DNA of 7,603 nt, from NCBI GenBank assembly GCA_047619485.1, contig JBLHKE010000370.1, positions 1 to 7,603 of the forward strand, read 5' to 3'. Below the pieces are notes generated by a model. The model was not told the DNA's origin, searched no databases, and saw only the letters and a program-made list of their open reading frames with translations. Shown piece after piece: positions 1 through 5,797 of this stretch (positions are counted from its first letter, which is position 1; every line of letters begins with the position of its first letter). The stretch comes from JBLHKE01 sp047619485 (GTDB lineage Bacteria; Verrucomicrobiota; Verrucomicrobiia; Verrucomicrobiales; DEV007). The position numbers and the translations under genes are program-made.

Positions 1-914
1 GGGTTGCCCGACAGAGTGCCCGCTTGGTAGACCGGACCGTCCGGCGCGAGCATGTCCATGATGTCGGCGCGTCCTCCGAAGGCACCGACCGGCAGACCAC
101 CACCGATCACCTTGCCGAGCGCCGTCAGGTCCGGCGTCACCCCACTGAGTTCCTGCACGCCACCTTTCGCGACGCGGAAGCCCGTCATGACTTCGTCGAA
201 GATCAGCAGCGCGCCATTCTTGGTCGTCAGCTCGCGCAGAAATTCCAGGTAGCCATCCTCGGGGAAAAACAGACCTGCATTCGCCGGATACGGCTCGACG
301 ATCACTGCGGCGATCTCGTCACCGAGTTCGTCGAAGGCCTTCTGCAAAGCCTCGCGATCATTGAACGGCAGCGCGATGGTCAGGTTGGCGAGTTCCTCAG
401 GCACCCCAGCGCTATCGGGACTGCCGTGGGTCAACGCGCCGCTGCCCGCGGCCACCAGCAGCGAGTCGACGTGCCCGTGGTAGCAGCCTTCGAATTTCAC
501 CAGGCGCTTGCGCCCAGTAAAACCACGCGCCAACCGGATCGCGGACATCGTTGCCTCGGTCCCACTGTTCACCATGCGAACTTTTTCCACCGACGGCACC
601 CAGTCGACGATCAAGCGCGCCATCTCCACCTCGTAGGTGTTCGGGATGCCGAAGCTCAGCCCATCCTTCGCCGCGTTGTGCACCGCCTCGATGATCGGCT
701 GCGGCGCGTGCCCGAGGATCGCAGGCCCCCAGGTGCCGACGTAATCGATCAGCTCCGTCCCATCTACATCCCAGATATACGGCCCTTTGGCGCGGCGGAC
801 AAAAAACGGTTCGCCATCGACATTGCGGAAAGCCCGCACCGGGGAGTTCACCCCGCCAGGGATCAGGGTTTTCGCCGTGGCGAATAATTTCTGTGAAAGC
901 TCGGTGGTTGCCAT
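1..914 (-). CDS. hemL: Glutamate-1-semialdehyde 2,1-aminomutase, C-terminus cut by window edge
   Basis: PLP-dependent aminomutase that converts glutamate-1-semialdehyde to 5-aminolevulinate, the last step of the C5 route to tetrapyrroles; the family is cytoplasmic. Reading down from an ATG at 914, the protein begins MATTELSQKLF and then shows the family hallmark PGGVNSPVRAF, followed by MVNSGTEATMSAIRLAR, CYHGHVDSLL, LLIFDEVMTGFRV and LGKVIGGGLPVGAFGG. The PLP-binding lysine is K268 (codon 111-113), close to the position reported for E. coli HemL (K265). 304 codons are present of about 430 expected, so the C-terminal third lies beyond base 1. In place of the common VEPVAGNMN segment it reads VEPYPANAGLFFP, a variation found among HemL homologues. 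No Shine-Dalgarno sequence precedes the ATG. It is divergent from the lipoprotein gene, with a 129-bp shared upstream region. Family assignment is very secure. Confidence 0.97.
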   Translation of the reverse strand, partial: MATTELSQKLFATAKTLIPGGVNSPVRAFRNVDGEPFFVRRAKGPYIWDVDGTELIDYVGTWGPAILGHAPQPIIEAVHNAAKDGLSFGIPNTYEVEMARLIVDWVPSVEKVRMVNSGTEATMSAIRLARGFTGRKRLVKFEGCYHGHVDSLLVAAGSGALTHGSPDSAGVPEELANLTIALPFNDREALQKAFDELGDEIAAVIVEPYPANAGLFFPEDGYLEFLRELTTKNGALLIFDEVMTGFRVAKGGVQELSGVTPDLTALGKVIGGGLPVGAFGGRADIMDMLAPDGPVYQAGTLSGN

Positions 915-1032
915 AGTTATGAAGTGTGTGGAGCCGTTAATTTTCGGTTACCCCTTTATTACGTGCCAGACAATCAGAGGCAACGAAAGAAAACAGCGAC
1001 CTTGATTCCGCCGGCGAAACCCGTTAGATATT

Positions 1033-1038
1033 AGGTGG
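1033..1038 (+). promoter_or_regulatory. Shine-Dalgarno site of the lipoprotein gene
   Basis: AGGTGG lies 5 nt before the ATG at 1044. It decides for that start over the in-frame GTG at 1035, which falls inside the site. It is the only good ribosome binding site among the nine genes of the window. Confidence 0.7.
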
Positions 1039-1043
1039 AAACC

Positions 1044-1670
1044 ATGAAACCCCCGTCCGCGAACCACCTGCTCGCCACCACCACCGCCCTGTGCGCGATC
1101 GTGCTGCTTGGCGCTTGCAAGACAACCGAAACTTCTTGGCGCAAGGAGGAGATCGGCACCGATTGGGAAAAGCGCACCCTCGGGAAAGTCACCCAGGCGC
1201 AGAATCAGATGAAAGCCGCTCACGATGGCGAGGACACGGACGGATACATGCAGAACGAGTTCGACATGAACGGCGATATCGATACGAAAAAGAGTCTTTT
1301 CAGCAACAAGAAAGCGCGCACGAAGGACTATGGGACAAAAGATTTCGCCGGTTCCGCGGACGAGTACAAGAGCGGCGACTACCAATTCCTCAAACGCCAG
1401 AATTTCGAAGCCAAGACCTCGCGCGATCAGAACGAATTGTTTGCCACCGGTGAGTCACCCGACAACAAGCGCCGGTTCTTCGGCCGCAACAAGCGCGCGC
1501 GGACCAAAGATTACGCTGACGACACCAAGAGCTTCGGCACTGGCACCTACAGTGGTGCCGACAGCAGCGGCGGGAGAAAGATCCCAGCCATCGTTCAGGA
1601 TCGCGCCCGAGATGATGGCGCCACGATGAACGTCGACGACGTCCGCACCATCCTCCACGGGACTCAGTAG
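1044..1670 (+). CDS. Putative outer-membrane lipoprotein with repeated ARTKDY motif, function unknown
   Basis: A 208-residue protein I do not recognise. The N-terminus is a lipoprotein signal: a hydrophobic stretch about residues 9-24 ending in lipobox LGAC, with the acylated cysteine at C25. K26 at the +2 position does not match the Asp inner-membrane retention signal, so outer-membrane placement is inferred. The mature part is very hydrophilic and rich in Lys, Asp, Arg and Gly. It carries two related segments about 61 residues apart: LFSNKKARTKDY (85-96) and FFGRNKRARTKDY (145-157), each followed by an acidic/Lys/Phe/Gly stretch ending near a Tyr. The C-terminus MNVDDVRTILHGTQ looks like a small conserved tail. 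The ATG at 1044 is chosen because AGGTGG (1033-1038) sits 5 nt upstream; a GTG at 1035 would overlap that site. It is the only gene here with a clear Shine-Dalgarno sequence. A structural or envelope-associated role is possible but unproven. Confidence 0.85.
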   Translation: MKPPSANHLLATTTALCAIVLLGACKTTETSWRKEEIGTDWEKRTLGKVTQAQNQMKAAHDGEDTDGYMQNEFDMNGDIDTKKSLFSNKKARTKDYGTKDFAGSADEYKSGDYQFLKRQNFEAKTSRDQNELFATGESPDNKRRFFGRNKRARTKDYADDTKSFGTGTYSGADSSGGRKIPAIVQDRARDDGATMNVDDVRTILHGTQ

Positions 1671-1674
1671 GCGC

Positions 1675-1690
1675 CCGATTGCAGAATCGG
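1675..1690. terminator. Small perfect hairpin 4 nt after the lipoprotein stop (weak terminator candidate)
   Basis: CCGATT and AATCGG form a 6-bp perfect stem around a GCAG loop, starting 5 nt after the TAG of the lipoprotein gene. No T-run follows on the plus strand, so it is not a canonical intrinsic terminator; placement just after the stop is the main argument. Confidence 0.35.
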
Positions 1691-1705
1691 CCTCCACTGA
1701 GAGGC

Positions 1706-1770
1706 TCGCGCAACGACGCTACGACGCAGATATCCCGGTTTCGGTAAATTACTCGTGCGTCGTTGCGCGA
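1706..1770. repeat. Long stem-loop between convergent genes
   Basis: Bases 1706-1719 (TCGCGCAACGACGC) are the exact reverse complement of 1757-1770, a 14-bp perfect stem. After a single unpaired T at 1720, four more pairs follow (ACGA 1721-1724 with TCGT 1753-1756). The loop of about 28 nt contains a small CCG/CGG dyad (1736-1738 and 1743-1745 region). The left arm also holds a 7-bp direct repeat ACGACGC (1713-1719 and 1721-1727). It sits in the 142-bp gap between the ends of the lipoprotein gene and the macro-domain gene, where it could stop transcription or protect mRNA 3' ends from both directions. No T-run flanks it, so a dispersed REP-like element is an equal alternative. The structure itself is plain; the role is inference. 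Confidence 0.75.
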
Positions 1771-1812
1771 AATTCCCCCGAAGCCTTCGTCCCGTTCTCG
1801 GTAATTCAGATT

Positions 1813-2430
1813 CTACCGCGGATGCTCAAAGCCGAACTTCCCACCATAGTGGATCGCCTCATAGCGCGCCTGCGCCAACTGCGGAGTGATCCTCTCCGGG
1901 CGGTTCAAAAAATACTCGATCGCCAATCGCATCTGAGTCGCAGCTTCGATCAACTCCACCCCACCACTCCCCGTCCCAAAGCCGGGCAACACCAGAACCT
2001 CGATCTTTTCCTTCTCCAAATTCCGGTTGTGCGCCTCCACCGCCAACAGAGTCGCCCAGGTCGCTAGGTAGACATTGTCTGTGCGCGAGATATTCATCGG
2101 TGCCCGCATCGTCGGAGTGTGTGCGACGAGCGGGAACTTCGCATGCCCGGTCTCCAAGATGAACGACGTCCCCACCGGTTGCTCCCCGCAGTAATCACTG
2201 AGAATCCGCGCCTGGATGACCTCCATCAACTGCCGCCCAAAAAAGCGCAGCATCGCCAGATCGATCCCCGCATCCATTAGCCCGAACGAGTTTCCCGCCG
2301 TCGCAATGCAATCGAAACCCGCCATTCCCTCGAAACCACCCAAATGCATCTCGACCGCCGGCAGGTTCCTGAAATGCCAAGCGAACGCATCCGTCGCCTC
2401 CTTGGAACGATTGACAATAATAATTCGCAT
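1813..2430 (-). CDS. Macro-domain protein (ADP-ribose-binding fold)
   Basis: A 205-residue stand-alone macro domain. Such domains bind ADP-ribose or derivatives and some remove ADP-ribose from proteins or nucleic acids; the substrate here is unknown. Supporting motifs are the first ligand loop GNSFGLMDAGIDLAM (46-60), the central VGTSFILETGH (86-96), HTPTMRAPM and TDNVYLATWA (104-126), and the glycine-rich second loop PGFGTGSGGV (149-158). The loop-1 form GLMDAGID differs from the GGGGVDGAI form of MacroD-type hydrolases and resembles a less studied bacterial group annotated simply as macro-domain or Appr-1-p processing proteins. The ATG at 2430 has only a weak GGG nearby as ribosome binding site. 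It follows the ankyrin gene by 38 nt on the same strand, probably in one transcript. No DarT-like toxin partner is visible nearby. Fold assignment is strong, enzymatic activity uncertain. Confidence 0.88.
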   Translation of the reverse strand: MRIIIVNRSKEATDAFAWHFRNLPAVEMHLGGFEGMAGFDCIATAGNSFGLMDAGIDLAMLRFFGRQLMEVIQARILSDYCGEQPVGTSFILETGHAKFPLVAHTPTMRAPMNISRTDNVYLATWATLLAVEAHNRNLEKEKIEVLVLPGFGTGSGGVELIEAATQMRLAIEYFLNRPERITPQLAQARYEAIHYGGKFGFEHPR

Positions 2431-2468
2431 CGCCCAAGTAGAATGAAGCTCCAGCTTCGGTCAACCGC

Positions 2469-3008
2469 TCATCGCCGCACACTCGGAAAATGCTCAAAGA
2501 GACGTTTCATCGCATCGTCCCCTTCCCGACGCACCACCGCCCTCGGGCTTGATTCTTCATATTCCGTAGGAGCCAGATCGGGGTCTGCGCCATGCTCGAG
2601 CAACATCCGGGCCAACCTCCGCTTGTTGTGCACCACCGCCTTGTAGAGCGCAGTCCCCAACCAGACATGAAAATCGATGCGCCTGGAATGAGGGATCATC
2701 TTAGCCGCAGTTTCCTCGTGCCCCCTCGATATCGCGATACCGATCGGTGTGTCATGGAACTCGCTACTACAATCAACACTCAGCCCTCTTTGCAAGAGGC
2801 AGTCTAGAATCCGGTGGGCGCCAAAATAGGCGACCGACATCATCGGCGTAAATGAATCGATCAACGGACCGTGCTTGCGTTTGGGGGGCCAACCGCCTGG
2901 ATGCCTAACCCTAGCGATCGAACCGTGTTCTGCCTCAATCGCGAGAATCTCCTCAAGATCATCCCGTTCGATCGCCTCGTGAACGCGGATTGCGATTTCA
3001 TCGTTCAT
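2469..3008 (-). CDS. Ankyrin-repeat protein
   Basis: A 179-residue protein built largely of ankyrin-type helix pairs, a scaffold for protein-protein contacts. Visible repeats include an N-terminal helical unit (AIERDDLEEILAIEAEHGS), TPMMSVAYFGAHRILDCLLQRGLSVD, TPIGIAISRGHEETAAKMI and TALYKAVVHNKRRLARMLLEHGADPD, the last a near-consensus repeat. There is no signal peptide, so a cytoplasmic location is inferred. The ATG at 3008 is chosen; a TTG at 3014 in the same frame adds two residues (MG) and cannot be excluded. A GGGA abuts the ATG but is too close to be a good ribosome binding site. It begins 34 nt after the trpC stop and ends 38 nt before the macro-domain gene, so the three are likely co-transcribed. 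The pairing with a macro-domain protein suggests they might act together, but nothing in the sequence proves this. The function is unknown. Confidence 0.85.
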   Translation of the reverse strand: MNDEIAIRVHEAIERDDLEEILAIEAEHGSIARVRHPGGWPPKRKHGPLIDSFTPMMSVAYFGAHRILDCLLQRGLSVDCSSEFHDTPIGIAISRGHEETAAKMIPHSRRIDFHVWLGTALYKAVVHNKRRLARMLLEHGADPDLAPTEYEESSPRAVVRREGDDAMKRLFEHFPSVRR

Positions 3009-3042
3009 TCCCAATCTGCGTAGCCTGAAGCTCCAACCCAGC

Positions 3043-3855
3043 TCAATCCTCAGACTCCTCGAACCCCACAGGCATCATTAGCGATTGCACCATGCCCTCG
3101 ACGTCGTCGCTACGCATCAGCATCTCTCCGACCAGGATCGCGTCCGCCCCCCATTCCTTAACCTGCGCGGCCTGCTCGACCGACTTAATACCGCTCTCGC
3201 TCACTAGGATAATACCCTCGGGCACTTCCTCACCGACAGATTCCGTCGTCTCGAGATCGACCTCCATGGTCTTCAGGTTGCGATTGTTGATACCGATAAT
3301 GCGGGCATCAGTATCGAGCGCACGCTCCATCTCCTCGGCATCGTGAACCTCCACTAGGGCCTCGAGGCCATAGCGTTGAGTCACGTCTAACAGATGCACC
3401 AATTCGTCCTGAGCAAGCGCTGCCACGATCAGCAAAACGGCATCGGCACCAGCCACTGACGCCTCGTAGATCTGCACCTCGTGCACGATGAAATCTTTGC
3501 GCAGCACCGGGCATAAAACCCGTTCGCGGATCTGCACGAGGTATTCGAGCTTGCCCTGAAAATACTTCTCGTCGGTCAACACCGATATCGCGCTCGCGCC
3601 GGCGCGGTCGTAGAGCTGAGCCTGCGCGACCGGGTCGAAATCCTCAGAGATAATGCCAGCGGACGGTGAGGCTCGTTTTACCTCGGCGATGAGGCCGAGG
3701 CTGCCATCATCTTCAGAACCGGCTGGTTTGAGAGCGGACTCGAGTGAACGAAAATCGTTCCGGGCGAGCGCCGAATACTGCAATTTCTCCGTCAGCGGGA
3801 TGATTTTTTTTACTTCTTCGCGTTTGTAGGCGATGATTTCGTCGAGCTTGTTCAC
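3043..3855 (-). CDS. trpC: Indole-3-glycerol phosphate synthase
   Basis: A TIM-barrel enzyme that closes the ring of carboxyphenylamino-deoxyribulose phosphate to give indole-3-glycerol phosphate in tryptophan synthesis; cytoplasmic. From the GTG at 3855 the protein is 270 residues, close to the family's usual 250-270, and begins at the conserved NKLDEIIAYKREEV helix. The expected active-site residues are present: E58 and K60 in AEVKRASPS, K120 in LRKDF, E169 in ALVEV, N190 in GINNRNL, and E220/S221 in SESGI. The phosphate-binding tail ILVGEMLMRSDD is intact. The frame stays open to a GTG at 3930, which would add a 25-residue Arg/His-rich extension unlike TrpC. I reject that longer form, partly because the extra DNA is packed with dyads. 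Neither start has a Shine-Dalgarno sequence. No other trp gene lies in the window, so it is separated from trpD/trpF/trpBA on at least this side. Confidence 0.96.
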   Translation of the reverse strand: MNKLDEIIAYKREEVKKIIPLTEKLQYSALARNDFRSLESALKPAGSEDDGSLGLIAEVKRASPSAGIISEDFDPVAQAQLYDRAGASAISVLTDEKYFQGKLEYLVQIRERVLCPVLRKDFIVHEVQIYEASVAGADAVLLIVAALAQDELVHLLDVTQRYGLEALVEVHDAEEMERALDTDARIIGINNRNLKTMEVDLETTESVGEEVPEGIILVSESGIKSVEQAAQVKEWGADAILVGEMLMRSDDVEGMVQSLMMPVGFEESED

Positions 3856-3881
3856 GCGCGCACGATGGTGGAGATGGCGGG

Positions 3882-3938
3882 CGTTTGCAAACGAGCGCTC
3901 GCCGAATCGATGCGTAGCTGATTTCGCCACGATTCGGC
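3882..3938 (-). promoter_or_regulatory. Cluster of three dyads in front of the trpC start
   Basis: Three symmetric sequences lie 27-83 nt upstream of the GTG at 3855: the 12-bp perfect palindrome CGTTTGCAAACG (3882-3893), the overlapping 10-bp palindrome CGAGCGCTCG (3892-3901), and the 9-bp inverted repeat GCCGAATCG (3901-3909) with CGATTCGGC (3930-3938). They could be operator sites or a folded mRNA leader. No Trp-rich leader peptide is visible, so classical trp attenuation is not supported. The structure is seen directly; a regulatory role is inferred. Confidence 0.4.
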
Positions 3939-4004
3939 CGAAAGTCCTTGAGCTTTAGTCAAACATGGGACGCCCGTCCAAATCCTCGCGAGTTCAACCG
4001 CACC

Positions 4005-4026
4005 CGTAGCGCGAAGTGAAGCTACG
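4005..4026 (-). terminator. Hairpin overlapping the stop codon of the exported unknown gene (weak)
   Basis: CGTAGC (4005-4010) and GCTACG (4021-4026) pair perfectly around a 10-nt loop, and the TAG stop at 4022-4024 lies in one arm. There is no T-run after it on the minus strand, so termination before trpC is only a possibility. Confidence 0.25.
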
Positions 4027-4927
4027 CCCCGATGCGGCTGTAGCGCGCCTTCAAGGTCTGCTTCACGTGGATCTTGAGGTTCACGATAGACTCGGCCTCC
4101 TTACCCTCGGCCTCTGCGACGATCTCAAAGCTGATCTCCTCGCCCGCACACGGGAGTTTCGGATCAGTGGGGTAACGGCGGCTGATCGTGTTGGTGAGCG
4201 TCCCTGACTTCGGCGCGTATCCCAGTGGTAGCTCCGGGCTGACACCCTCACCGATGATGCTGACGTCTACTTGCAGAAACTCGGCCTCACCGCCCTCGTG
4301 CTTAGTCACGCTGGTCAGCTGCCCCTCGCTGCGCAGTTTTTCTGCGCCGATATGAAATCCGTTGCGCGCCAGCGCCCGCGAGAGGCTGTCGGTATTGAGC
4401 GCCCAGGTATCGCCCTCGGCCTTCGGTTCCTTCGTTCCCAGAACCTGATCCTCGGTCTCGCCGAACTGCGAAGACAACTTCATCGCGACCACGCTCAACG
4501 CCTCGGCGACCTCGCCGCTGAGCTTCTTCCCCGCGACGCTGAACTCCGCACCTTCGAGCGAGAACTTGCAGAGGATCTCCGCGCCTCGGCCGAGCAGATC
4601 GAGCGCCAGCGCCTCATCATCCGCCTGCTTTTGAAATCGGTAGACCGTCAGATTCAGCTGCGTCGGCAAGCCAAGTTCATCCACCTCCAAGACCTCGACC
4701 TTCGACGCTAGCTCACAGCGATAGGATTCATTTTTGGTCTCGGCGGTCTCACCGTCGATCGTCACCACGATGCGTTCGAACAAGCGTCCGACCGCCGCGT
4801 AGGTGTAGGCCTCGCCCTTCACCGCAGGCCGGTGCAGCTGGATAGGGTACACCCCCTCCTCCTGTGACCACACAAAGTGGGGGAGCGCTAAGATCGCAGC
4901 TAGGAAAATTGAGTAGCGGAGAGGCAT
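4022..4927 (-). CDS. Exported protein of unknown function
   Basis: A 301-residue protein I do not recognise. From the ATG at 4927 it starts with a typical Sec signal peptide: MPLRYSIF, a hydrophobic core to about residue 19, and a likely cleavage after VWS (S21) before QEEG. The mature protein is acidic, with many alternating hydrophobic/polar stretches (for example RIVVTIDGE, LNLTVYRF, EISFEIVAE and SIVNLKIHVKQ) that suggest an all-beta, sandwich-like body with a helical insert around ALALDLLGRGAEI. There are three cysteines (in YRCEL, ILCKF and LPCAG), no membrane anchor after the signal and no catalytic motif that I can name. The frame is open up to a TTG at 4981, but starting there would bury the signal peptide, so 4927 is preferred. 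Its own promoter is likely (TATAAT at 5025-5030). Location is periplasmic or extracellular by inference. Confidence 0.82.
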   Translation of the reverse strand: MPLRYSIFLAAILALPHFVWSQEEGVYPIQLHRPAVKGEAYTYAAVGRLFERIVVTIDGETAETKNESYRCELASKVEVLEVDELGLPTQLNLTVYRFQKQADDEALALDLLGRGAEILCKFSLEGAEFSVAGKKLSGEVAEALSVVAMKLSSQFGETEDQVLGTKEPKAEGDTWALNTDSLSRALARNGFHIGAEKLRSEGQLTSVTKHEGGEAEFLQVDVSIIGEGVSPELPLGYAPKSGTLTNTISRRYPTDPKLPCAGEEISFEIVAEAEGKEAESIVNLKIHVKQTLKARYSRIGA

Positions 4928-4993
4928 CACAATGGGACGGGAAGGATACGCTAAGGGGTTGTCAGGAAATAAGTCATACAAAGATGCGCAGGA

Positions 4994-5074
4994 ATTTTGG
5001 CCAGCACCAAGGCAGATTCCAGCGATTATAGCGGGCTATTTGAGTTGGAAGCTAACGCGGGTGATGGCCAAAAT
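4994..5074. repeat. Paired inverted 15-bp sites bracketing the promoter
   Basis: ATTTTGGCCAGCACC (4994-5008) recurs in inverted orientation at 5060-5074, where the reverse complement reads ATTTTGGCCATCACC, 14 of 15 matching. The two copies lie about +11 to +25 and -42 to -56 relative to the start predicted from the TATAAT at 5025-5030. This arrangement resembles a pair of operators, or a weak long-range hairpin at the end of the SDR transcript. The match is seen directly; the role is inferred. Confidence 0.5.
5025..5030 (-). promoter_or_regulatory. -10 box of a probable promoter for the exported unknown gene
   Basis: On the minus strand this reads TATAAT, a perfect sigma-70-type -10 hexamer, inside an AT-richer 196-bp gap. 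No good -35 is found at 16-18 nt, so it may be weak or need an activator. The predicted start near 5018 would give a leader of about 90 nt before the ATG at 4927. Confidence 0.5.
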
Positions 5075-5123
5075 AACCAGCAAATTGTAGGAGTTATTTA
5101 CTAACAAGCCCTAAGTGGACCCC

Positions 5124-5792
5124 TCATGTCCATTTCTGAATCCGGCTGTCTAGCTGGAACAGCTGTCCCGACACGTTCGGCTGGTAGAGGTGCAGAAAAA
5201 CGATGAACCGCGCAGCGTCCCCCGGCGTGTTGAATCGCCCGAGAGCATGGGATTCGAGAACGCCTCGCTCGACCTCCGCCGGCAGCGCATCCGTCATTTT
5301 GGTCTTCAGGTAGCCCGGCAGCACCGTGTTGGCACGCACCCCGCGCGCGCCGGCTTCTCTCGCAATGCTCTGGGTCAGCGCGATCATCCCCGCCTTTGCT
5401 GCCGCGTAATTCGCCTGCCCGGCCGGACCACTAAGCGCGGAAAAACTGCTGAGGTTGACGATGTGCCCGGCCCGCGCCTTGAGCATCGGTCGCAGGGCTT
5501 TCTGGCTGCAAAAAAAAGCGCCGCGTAAGTTCACGTCGAGCACGCGCGCAAAGTCGACCGCCTCCATCTTCGCCATGCTAGCATCGGCGGTGATCCCCGC
5601 ATTATTGACGAGCAGATCGAGCGGGCCAGTGACGTGACCGGCAAAGTATTGCTCGACCGACTGCGCGTCGGCGACGTCGAGTTCGTCGCGCCCAGGTGAG
5701 AGCACGTCAAACCCGGCATCGCCGAGCTGCGCAGCGAGTTGGGTGGCAATGGCCCCTCGGCCTCCTGTGATCAGAGCGAGAGGCAAGGGCAA
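5124..5792 (-). CDS. Short-chain dehydrogenase/reductase, FabG-like
   Basis: A 222-residue NAD(P)-dependent oxidoreductase of the classical SDR family, most like 3-oxoacyl-ACP reductases; its substrate cannot be read from the sequence. The Rossmann start is LITGGRGAIA (7-16), where the usual second and third glycines of TGxxxGxG are A14 and A16. Further motifs are LVNNAG (61-66), N88, the catalytic S116 in NLSSFS, and Y129 with K133 in YAAAK. The S-to-Y and N-to-Y spacings of 13 and 41 match FabG. The cofactor-proximal LPGYLKTKM (158-166) is also present. It is about 20 residues shorter than FabG. No ATG or GTG exists in the frame before the motif: only TTG at 5792 or 5786 can start it, 5 or 11 nt after the preceding gene's stop, with no Shine-Dalgarno. 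Translational coupling with that gene is therefore likely. Confidence 0.92.
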   Translation of the reverse strand: MPLPLALITGGRGAIATQLAAQLGDAGFDVLSPGRDELDVADAQSVEQYFAGHVTGPLDLLVNNAGITADASMAKMEAVDFARVLDVNLRGAFFCSQKALRPMLKARAGHIVNLSSFSALSGPAGQANYAAAKAGMIALTQSIAREAGARGVRANTVLPGYLKTKMTDALPAEVERGVLESHALGRFNTPGDAARFIVFLHLYQPNVSGQLFQLDSRIQKWT

Positions 5793-5797
5793 GTTGG

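Noticed and set aside
24..887. Long plus-strand open frame of 287 codons
   Set aside because: It lies wholly opposite hemL, whose minus-strand translation matches a known family throughout. The plus-strand product is Arg/His-rich with no recognisable domain.
956..983. Possible hemL promoter, TTGCCT-N16-TAATAA on the minus strand, and a TGGCACG resembling a sigma-54 -24 element
   Set aside because: Only four and three of six bases match the sigma-70 boxes, and no -12 GC element follows the TGGCAC at the required spacing.
1006..1029. TTGATT and TAGATA with 17-nt spacing before the lipoprotein gene
   Set aside because: The implied transcript would start inside the Shine-Dalgarno site, so it could not serve the chosen start.
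1813..3008. Ankyrin/macro pair as a DarTG-like toxin-antitoxin or defence system
   Set aside because: No DarT-type ADP-ribosyltransferase, nuclease or other effector is recognisable, and there are no mobile or defence genes nearby; only the weaker claim of a paired module is kept.
3856..3930. N-terminal extension of trpC starting at GTG 3930
   Set aside because: The extra 25 residues are Arg/His-rich, unlike TrpC N-termini, and the shorter start gives the family's usual length.
4271..4711. Plus-strand open frame of 146 codons opposite the exported unknown gene
   Set aside because: Its product is Arg/Gln/Leu-rich without motifs, while the minus strand encodes a protein with a clear signal peptide; it is a shadow of that gene.
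5111..5135. Hairpin TGGAC/GTCCA overlapping the SDR stop codon
   Set aside because: The stem is 5 bp with a 7-nt loop and mismatches beyond; there is no T-run, so it is not distinguishable from chance.
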